From the NCBI GenBank assembly GCA_022482785.1, contig JAKVON010000004.1, forward strand, positions 1 to 64,000: a DNA stretch of 64,000 nt. The letters are read 5' to 3'. Origin of the DNA: Atopobiaceae bacterium (GTDB lineage Bacteria > Actinomycetota > Coriobacteriia > Coriobacteriales > Atopobiaceae). This document shows positions 58,518 to 64,000 of this stretch, in pieces. Within the stretch, counting starts at the first letter, position 1, and each line of letters begins with the position of its first letter. A program made the translations under genes and the position numbers. The notes beneath the pieces were generated by a model. That model did not search any database, was not told the origin of the DNA, and saw only the letters and a program-made list of their open reading frames with translations.

Positions 58518-59582
58518 CTAGTCACCGACCCTCTCTGCGAGCTTCTGGATGGCGCCGAGGACCTCGGCCGGGGTGGGGATCATGCCGCCCGTGCGGCCGT
58601 AGAACTCGACGGGACGCTGGTCGTGGATGGCAAGGCGCACGTCCTCGACCATCTGGCCCTCGTTCATCTCGACCGAGAGGAACCCCTTGGCGTGGTCGAG
58701 GGTCGCCTCGAGCGCCTTGGTCGGGTACGGCCAGAGCGTGATGGGGCGGAGGAGCCCGGCCTTGATCCCGGCCTCGCGGGCCTTCACCACGGCCGTGCGG
58801 GAGATGCGCGAGCTGGCGCCGAACGCGACGAGGACGATCTCGGCGTCGTCGAGCATGAAGCCCTCGCTCCTCTGCTCGCACTCGACGATCTTGTCGTAGC
58901 GCCCCTGGCGGTCGCGGATCTTGCGCTCGAGCTCGTCGGGGGCGAGGTAGAGGGAGTTGGCGATGTTGTGCTCGCGCCTGCCCTTGGTGCCCGTGGTGGC
59001 CCAGGGCTTCTCGGGGAAGTCCGTCTTGGCCTCCGGCAGCTCGACCGGCTCCATCATCTGGCCCAAAAGGCCGTCTGCCAGGAGCATGACGGGCATGAGG
59101 TACTCGTCTGCCTTGTCGAAGGCCAGGTAGGCGTAGTCGGCCATCTCCTGGACCGTCGAGGGGGCGTAGACGATCTTGCGGTAGCCGCCATGCCCGAGCG
59201 CACGCGTGGCCTGCCAGTAGTCCTGCTGGGAGGGCTGGATCGAGCCGAGGCCAGGGCCCCCGCGCTCGACGTTGATGATGACGCCGGGGAGGTCTGCGCC
59301 GGCCATGTAGGAGACGCCCTCGCCCTTGAGCGAGACGCCGGGCGAGCTCGACGAGGTCATGGCGCGGGCACCTGCGGCGGCCGCCCCGTAGACCATGTTG
59401 ATGGCGGCGATCTCGCTCTCCGCCTGCAGGAACGTCCCGCCGATCTTGGGCATGGTCTTGGCCATGTAGGCGGCGAGCTCGGTCTGCGGCGTGATGGGGT
59501 AGCCGAAGTAGAACCGGCAGCCCGCCGCGATGGCAGATGCCGCGAGGGCCTCGTTGCCCTTCATCAGGAACTTCTCGGACAT
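58518..59582 (-). CDS. vorB: 2-oxoacid:ferredoxin oxidoreductase, alpha subunit (VorB-like)
   Basis: 354 residues; pyrimidine-binding and transketolase-C-like subunit. [31 protein letters not shown] and [15 protein letters not shown] are family motifs; size and N-terminus match 3-methyl-2-oxobutanoate or 2-oxoglutarate type enzymes. The reaction is 2-oxoacid + CoA + oxidised ferredoxin to acyl-CoA + CO2, reversible in anaerobes. Start at [10 protein letters not shown] has a suitable upstream site. Substrate class inferred as branched-chain, not proven. Confidence 0.88.
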   Translation of the reverse strand: MSEKFLMKGNEALAASAIAAGCRFYFGYPITPQTELAAYMAKTMPKIGGTFLQAESEIAAINMVYGAAAAGARAMTSSSSPGVSLKGEGVSYMAGADLPGVIINVERGGPGLGSIQPSQQDYWQATRALGHGGYRKIVYAPSTVQEMADYAYLAFDKADEYLMPVMLLADGLLGQMMEPVELPEAKTDFPEKPWATTGTKGRREHNIANSLYLAPDELERKIRDRQGRYDKIVECEQRSEGFMLDDAEIVLVAFGASSRISRTAVVKAREAGIKAGLLRPITLWPYPTKALEATLDHAKGFLSVEMNEGQMVEDVRLAIHDQRPVEFYGRTGGMIPTPAEVLGAIQKLAERVGD

Positions 59583-59586
59583 GTCA

Positions 59587-59793
59587 TCACCTCTCGACCG
59601 TGATTGCGACATCGGGGCACATGAGCGCGCAGCTCGAGCATCCGATGCACTTGCTCTCGTCAACGAGATGCGCCGGATGGTATCCCTTTGCGGTGATCTT
59701 GTCGGCATCTAGCTCGATGATCTTCTGGGGGCATGCGCTTACGCACAGCCCACATCCCTTGCAGTAGGTATCGTCCACGATGATTCGAGGCAT
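59587..59793 (-). CDS. 2x[4Fe-4S] ferredoxin-type (delta) subunit
   Basis: 68 residues with two CxxCxxCxxxCP clusters (CKGCGLCVSACP and CIGCSSCALMCP). It is the electron-accepting subunit of the adjacent oxidoreductase. First gene of that operon, 4 bp before the alpha gene. Confidence 0.94.
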   Translation of the reverse strand: MPRIIVDDTYCKGCGLCVSACPQKIIELDADKITAKGYHPAHLVDESKCIGCSSCALMCPDVAITVER

Positions 59794-59847
59794 CCCGCTC
59801 TCCCTTCTCGTCGACCGAACCCGAGGCTCTCTACGCGGACGCCCGCC

Positions 59848-60585
59848 TCACGAGAGGCTGCCGTCCGACACGTCCCAGGGGGTTTTTACATATACCGAGA
59901 CTATATAGGAATCGAGGCCCCTTGGACCGGCCTTTTTTTCGACCAGGCTGGCATCGGGAGACGTCACGGCCCAAACAGGGAGGTCAACGGCATGCGAGAC
60001 CCTCTCGGCGAACTCCGCGCCCCGCGCGATGGTCTCGGCGTCCGTCTCCGACTGGAGGTGGGAGTTGCCCACGATGGCCGTCGCCTCGAGATGGGAGTCG
60101 GCCTCGATCTCTGAGAGGAGCGAGGCGGCGAGCCCGACGTCGTCGCCGTCGTCGCGGAACGCGTTGACGACATAGAGCATCGCATAGGGGGCCCGCGCTA
60201 TCGCCTTGGAGTAGCGCCCGAGCGCCACGGCGCCCACGTCGTCGCCACCCACGTCGAGGACCAGGGTCTCCTTGCCGTCCGAGCCCTGTGCCTGGTCGAT
60301 CGCGGTGTCGATGCGTCCGGAGAGGGCGGGCACGTCGAGGGCCGACCCGGCGAGCTCCGGCTTTATCACGTCGATCCCGCGGCCGGACAGGAGCCCCTCG
60401 TAGTCGCTCGAGCGGAAGAAGGGGTTCACGATGTCGAGGTCGGCGACGGTCACCTTCCGCCCGGCGAGGGCGAGGTCAGAGGCGAGGTTGAGGGCGAAGT
60501 TCGTCTTGCCCACCCCGTAGTGGCCCACCACGATGACGATCGGGGGAAGCCCCGCGAGCCTCGGCGGCAGTCTCTTCTCCTGCAT
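59848..60585 (-). CDS. P-loop ATPase of the CobQ/ParA/MinD type
   Basis: 245 residues with Walker A GHYGVGKTNFALNLAS (about 22-37), DLDIVNPFFRSSDY as Walker A' and switch I, and VLDVGGDDVGAVALG as switch II. It lies just upstream of the oxidoreductase operon (54 bp to the ferredoxin gene), suggesting a maturation or gating role for the complex, but no function is established. The start was set at MQEKRLPP after AAGGAGG. Divergent from the XRE gene. Confidence 0.8.
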   Translation of the reverse strand: MQEKRLPPRLAGLPPIVIVVGHYGVGKTNFALNLASDLALAGRKVTVADLDIVNPFFRSSDYEGLLSGRGIDVIKPELAGSALDVPALSGRIDTAIDQAQGSDGKETLVLDVGGDDVGAVALGRYSKAIARAPYAMLYVVNAFRDDGDDVGLAASLLSEIEADSHLEATAIVGNSHLQSETDAETIARGAEFAERVSHAVDLPVWAVTSPDASLVEKKAGPRGLDSYIVSVYVKTPWDVSDGSLS

Positions 60586-60708
60586 GGGGGTCCTCCTTTG
60601 GTCGGCCGTGGCCTCCCATTGAAGCACAAGGGGGCCGAGCCGGCGCGTTCCCGCCGTGCTATTCCGCCGATAATTGCGCTTGGGGCGAACGGCGGCCCCG
60701 CTTTGGTC

Positions 60709-60714
60709 TATAAT
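60709..60714 (+). promoter_or_regulatory. Likely -10 of the XRE-cupin gene
   Basis: Exact TATAAT 57 bp upstream of the XRE start. The best -35 match 17 bp before (CGAACG) is weak, suggesting an activated promoter. This 185-bp region is shared with the divergent ATPase gene. Confidence 0.6.
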
Positions 60715-60770
60715 CGCGGCAACCGGCAGGAGTCGCCAGGCCGTGAGAGCGCAGGGAGGTGCCACCAGAC

Positions 60771-61361
60771 ATGGACGCGAACACCCAGGAGGTGGCCCAC
60801 CGCATCAAGGCGCTCCGCGAGGACATGGGCATCTCCGCCCAGGAGATGGCCGATGCCACCGGCCGCGACCTGGCAGAGTACGAGGCCCAGGAGAACGGCC
60901 TCGCCGACATCTCGTACACCTTCATGTCGAAGTGCGCCGCCCGCATGGGCCTCGACGTCATCGACCTGCTCACCGGCGAGAGCCCCCACCTCACCGGCTA
61001 CTCGCTCGTCCGCTCCGCAGACGGCCTCTCGATCAAGCGCCGCGCGGGATTCGAGTACCTGCACAAGGCGCCCCACTTCAAGAACCGCATGTGCGAGCCC
61101 TTCCTCGTGACCGCGCCCTACCTCGAGGAGGAGCAGTCCGCACCCATCCACTGCTCGCGCCACAAGGGCCAGGAGATCGACTACATCCTCTCCGGCAGGA
61201 TGCGCTTCCAGTACAAGAGCCACGTCGAGGAGCTCGAGGCCGGGGACACCCTCTTCTATGACTCCGGCAACGACCATGGCATGATCGCCATCGGCGGCGA
61301 GCCCTGCACCTTCCTGGCCTTCGTCATGAAGCCGCAGGTACAGGTAGAGGACGTACGCTAG
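60771..61361 (+). CDS. XRE-family regulator with C-terminal cupin domain
   Basis: 196 residues. HTH of the phage-repressor type at about 8-60 (RIKALREDMGISAQEMADATG), then a cupin sensor at about 105-185 with HCSRHKGQEIDYILSGRM and FYDSGNDHGM. Such proteins bind small ligands and control adjacent metabolic genes. It directly precedes an AMP-forming ligase, likely its target. Start ATG preferred over an upstream GTG that touches the GGGAGG site. The last nine codons contain three GTA valine codons before the TAG that begins a hairpin. Confidence 0.85.
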   Translation: MDANTQEVAHRIKALREDMGISAQEMADATGRDLAEYEAQENGLADISYTFMSKCAARMGLDVIDLLTGESPHLTGYSLVRSADGLSIKRRAGFEYLHKAPHFKNRMCEPFLVTAPYLEEEQSAPIHCSRHKGQEIDYILSGRMRFQYKSHVEELEAGDTLFYDSGNDHGMIAIGGEPCTFLAFVMKPQVQVEDVR

Positions 61362-61395
61362 GTGCTATCGAGAGGCCCATCGCCTCGGTAGCACC
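61361..61395 (+). promoter_or_regulatory. Hairpin at the XRE stop codon, before ligase 1
   Basis: GGTGCTATCGAG pairs with CTCGGTAGCACC (one G-U). It starts with the last base of the TAG stop codon, and GGTAGCACCGCC follows. The same layout occurs upstream of the second ligase. Possible attenuator or translation control element. Confidence 0.6.
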
Positions 61396-61460
61396 GCCCC
61401 CCGTCCCGCCCCATTTCGCCGCGCGGCCGCCTGGTCGCCAGAACCCACGAGGTATCTCCC

Positions 61461-63251
61461 ATGAGGAACATCCATAAGCGCTACATCGACGAGACCTACG
61501 ACGCCGAGGGCCATCTCGTCAAGTTCCAGGCCAACCCCACCCCCGACTTCAACTTCGCCTACGACATCGTCGACGACATCGGCGTGAACGAGCCCGGACG
61601 CCCGGCGCTCACCTGGGCGAACCCCGAGGGCGAGGAGCACTTCTTCTCGTTCGGCGACATCAAGCGCTGGAGCGACAAGTGCGCCAACTTCCTCGAGGCC
61701 CAGGGCATCGGCAAGGGGGACAAGGTCCTCGTCATCCTCAGGCGCCACTACCAGTTCTGGATTGTCATCCCCGCGCTCATGAAGCTCGGCGCCATCGCGG
61801 TGCCGGCGACCTTCATGCTCAAGGAGCATGACATGCTCTACCGCATCAACAGCGCGGAGTGCAAGGCCATCATCTGCTCCTCGACGGGCGACACCGCCCA
61901 GGTCTGCGACAACATCGAGGCCCAGTGCCCCACGCTCGAGACCAAGATGCTCGTGAACGGCGCGGGCGGCGGGAAGCTCTCCCGCGAGGAGGCCGCGAGC
62001 CTGGGCTATGGCCCGGCCCTCTCCGGCGAGGGCGGCGTCTGCCGCGCCACGGCCGAGCGCGACGGCTGGATCGACTTCAACGCAGGGCGTCCTGGCCGCT
62101 CCGGAGGGCTTCGAGCGGCGCGAGACCACCTGGGACGAGCCGTTCCTCATGTACTTCTCGTCCGGCACCTCGGGCGAGCCCAAGATGATCATGCACGACC
62201 ACAGCCTGCCCCTCGCCCACTGCTTCACGGCGAAGTGGTGGCAGTCGGTCTGCTCGGACGACGGCCTGCACTTCACCATCGCCGACACGGGCTGGGCGAA
62301 GACCGCCTGGGGCAAGATCTTCGGGCAGTGGGTCATGGAGGCCGCCGTCTTCACCTACGACTTCGACCGCTTCCACGCCGACGAGATCCTCGACCTCATC
62401 CCCAGGTACCACATCACGACGCTCTGCTGCCCGCCCACGATGTACCGCATGATGCGCCAGACCGACTTCGACGCGCACGACCTCTCGTGCCTCACCTACT
62501 GCGCGACGGCGGGCGAGGCGCTCAACCCCGACCTCTTCCAGTTCTGGAAGGAGCACACGGGCCACACCATCCACGAGGGCTTCGGCCAGACCGAGACCTC
62601 GGTCATCGTGGGCAACTGGGTGGGCGGCCCCGAGCCCAAGCCCGGCTCGATGGGCAAGCCCTCCCAGCAGTTCACGGTCGAGATACAGCGTGACGACGGG
62701 AGCCGCTGCGACACGGGCGAGACCGGCGAGATCTGCATCAAGCTGACCCCCGACCTCCACGGAATCCTCAAGGAGTACTACAAGAACCCCGAGGAGCAGG
62801 CGAAGTCGCGCCGGCGCGGCTGGTACCACACGGGCGACACCGCCTGGGTGGACGAGGACGGCTACTTCTTCTACGTGGGGACGCAACGACGACGTGATCA
62901 AGAGCTCGGGCTACCGCATCGGGCCCTTCGAGATCGAGAGCGTGCTGCTCGCCCACGAGGCCGTGCGCGAGTGCGCCGTCACCGGCGTGCCCGACCCGGT
63001 CCGCGGCTACGCCGTCAAGGCCACCGTCGTGCTCTCGAAGGGGTTCGAGGGCACCGACGACCTCACGAAGGAGCTGCAGACCTGGGTCAAGCACAAGACC
63101 GCGCCCTACAAGTACCCCCGCGTGATCGACTACGTGGACGAGCTGCCCAAGACCACGAGCGGCAAGATCCGCCGCGTGGCCATCCGCATCGCCGACGAGG
63201 AGAGGGCCCACCTCCCGGTGGAGAACGACAAGATCGACGGGCCTCACGTAG
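61461..63251 (+). CDS. AMP-forming acyl-CoA ligase 1; frameshifted
   Basis: ANL-family enzyme that activates a carboxylic acid with ATP and CoA. N-terminal part [19 protein letters not shown]; the phosphate loop [44 protein letters not shown]; and C-terminal [10 protein letters not shown] with the catalytic lysine. Extra G's at 62085-62087 and 62877-62880 must be removed; a third at 63239-63241 would end it at ENDKIDGLT (595 residues). Without the last, the frame runs to 63460. Resembles enzymes for acetate, medium-chain or branched-chain acids; exact substrate unknown. Confidence 0.85.
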
Positions 63252-63281
63252 GCGCGGTCGCCCCTTGGACGACGCCCCCCT

Positions 63282-63310
63282 TTGTCTCATGGGGCGAAGA
63301 GGGCTATACT
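63282..63310 (+). promoter_or_regulatory. Promoter of the leader peptide-ligase 2 unit
   Basis: TTGTCT (63282-63287), 17-bp spacer and TATACT (63305-63310). It lies after the likely end of ligase 1 and 58 bp before the leader peptide ATG. Confidence 0.75.
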
Positions 63311-63367
63311 TTGCCAAAACCGCGCGGCCGAGCATGCCGCGACTTTCGACGCACAGGGAGGGTGAGC

Positions 63368-63460
63368 ATGGACGCAGCGACAAGGCACACGGGTGGTCGC
63401 CAGATTATCGTCTCGTCCCTCTCCCCCGCCGCGCACGTCTCCAACATCGCCATTATCTAG
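63368..63460 (+). CDS. 30-residue Ile/Val-rich leader peptide
   Basis: Small frame with GGGAGG 8 bases before the ATG. Branched-chain residues are Ile13, Ile14, Val15, Leu18, Val24, Ile27, Ile29 and Ile30, the last two before the stop. The TAG stop lies at the base of the next hairpin. This layout is typical of amino-acid-sensing attenuation leaders. It is also in the extended reading frame of ligase 1, but its own promoter and ribosome-binding site argue for independent translation. Confidence 0.65.
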   Translation: MDAATRHTGGRQIIVSSLSPAAHVSNIAII

Positions 63461-63492
63461 GTGCTGCCTGGCCCTCGGGTCTTGGTAGCACC
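63460..63492 (+). promoter_or_regulatory. Hairpin at the leader-peptide stop codon
   Basis: GGTGCTGCC pairs with GGTAGCACC (one G-U) and starts at the last base of TAG. A small CCC/GGG inner stem is possible. GGTAGCACCGCC is shared with the hairpin at 61361. The ligase 2 start is 76 bp further on. Confidence 0.65.
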
Positions 63493-63568
63493 GCCTCCGC
63501 GCACGTCCGGGACATCCGTTTCGGCGGCTTTGCCATGGCTGGGGCCGCCTCATACCAGAGGATAGATA

Positions 63569-64000
63569 ATGCGAAACATCAACCTGCGCTACGTGACCGA
63601 GTCCTATGACGCCGACGGCGTCCTCTCCGACTTCACCGCGAACCTCTCCGAGGACTTCAACTTCGGCTACAGCATCGTCGACGACATCGCCACGGCCGAG
63701 CCCGACCGCCCCGCCATGGTCTGGTGCAATCCCGAGGGCGAGGAGCACCGCCTCTCGTTCGGCGACATGAGGCGCTGGAGCGACAAGTGCGCCAACTACC
63801 TCTCCGAGCAGGGCATCGGCCGCGGCGACATGGTCATGGTGATCATGAGGCGCCACTACCAGTTCTGGTTCGTGGCGACGGCGCTGGCCAAGCTTGGGGC
63901 CGTGATGGTGCCGGCGACCTTCATGCTCAAGGAGCACGACCTCGCCTACCGCCTCAAGGCGGCCGACATCAAGGCCGTCGTCTGCACCTCCGTTGGCGAC
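63569..64000 (+). CDS. AMP-forming acyl-CoA ligase 2, 5' part only
   Basis: First 144 residues of a paralogue of ligase 1, starting MRNINLRYVTESYDADG with GAGG about 8 bases upstream; the frame is open to the window edge. NPEGEEHRLSFGDMRRWSDK and MRRHYQFWFVATALAKLGA align closely with ligase 1. Controlled by its own promoter and leader region rather than by read-through alone. Confidence 0.88.
   Translation, partial: MRNINLRYVTESYDADGVLSDFTANLSEDFNFGYSIVDDIATAEPDRPAMVWCNPEGEEHRLSFGDMRRWSDKCANYLSEQGIGRGDMVMVIMRRHYQFWFVATALAKLGAVMVPATFMLKEHDLAYRLKAADIKAVVCTSVGD

Noticed and set aside
61361-61395. T-box riboswitch before ligase 1
   Set aside because: GGTAGCACCGCC slightly resembles a T-box sequence, but there is no long 5' leader with a specifier stem, and the hairpin begins inside the stop codon of an ordinary gene.
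63252-63460. C-terminal extension of ligase 1 up to 63460
   Set aside because: The extension shows no family similarity, spans a good promoter, and disappears if one G of the 63239-63241 run is removed, which gives a stop at 63249-63251.

Overview
The window looks like chromosomal DNA of a high-GC actinomycete of class Coriobacteriia, close to the Olsenella/Atopobium group. This is an inference from gene content and order: a continuous ribosomal/RNA polymerase cluster, zinc-type S14, L33 and adenylate kinase, a Veg-DisA-ClpC backbone, a ferredoxin-dependent 2-oxoacid oxidoreductase, and very large pilin-like surface proteins. Almost every gene from the left edge to about 60.6 kb lies on the minus strand, so transcription runs from high to low coordinates. 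Only the last 3.3 kb is on the plus strand.

Layout in minus-strand transcription order: an ATPase and a four-subunit 2-oxoacid:ferredoxin oxidoreductase operon (60.6-57.1 kb); rdgB, nagB, veg, ispE (57.1-54.2 kb); tRNA-Pro, an MTAP-family phosphorylase, tatA, greA, a LysRS-HD fusion, clpC, disA, ispD, ispF, cysE, cysS, rlmB, yacP (54-40.8 kb); tRNA-Thr, tRNA-Tyr, tRNA-Thr, tRNA-Met and tuf (40.8-39 kb); rpmG, tRNA-Trp, secE, nusG, rplK, rplA, rplJ, rplL, rpoB, rpoC (38.8-26.7 kb); a small transposase-type HTH gene in AT-rich DNA (26.3 kb); rpsL, rpsG, fusA, rpsJ (26.1-22.7 kb); rplC to rplX (22.3-16.6 kb); then, unexpectedly, two cell-surface protein genes (16.3-5.8 kb); and finally rplE to secY and adk (5.5 kb to the left edge). 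The order closely follows the veg/ispE ... clpC-disA-ispDF-cysES-rlmB-yacP ... secE-nusG-rpl-rpoBC-rpsLG-fusA-S10-spc backbone known from Bacillus, with local losses and insertions.

The most striking structural feature is that the S10-spc ribosomal cluster is cut between rplX and rplE by a roughly 10.5-kb surface-protein module. The module has its own AT-rich upstream region and is bounded by strong hairpins. It encodes a MucBP-like anchored protein and a pilin/adhesin of about 2,800 residues, with an ice-binding-like/choice-of-anchor N-terminus, about 14-16 isopeptide-type repeats and an LAKTG sorting signal. The orphaned rplE half carries a leader with the same motif as the S10 leader upstream of rplC.

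The plus-strand right end holds an XRE-cupin regulator and two paralogous AMP-forming acyl-CoA ligases. The second ligase is preceded by a promoter, a 30-codon Ile/Val-rich leader peptide and a hairpin starting at the leader stop codon. A related hairpin starts at the stop codon of the XRE gene before the first ligase. Together with the adjacent 2-oxoacid:ferredoxin oxidoreductase this suggests branched-chain acid/amino acid metabolism under attenuation control.

Several essential genes (rplE, fusA, rpoC, ispE) and others (oxidoreductase beta, ligase 1, adhesin C-terminus) are broken by single-base indels, mostly an extra G or C in a short run. These look like sequencing or assembly errors, and the genes are annotated across them.
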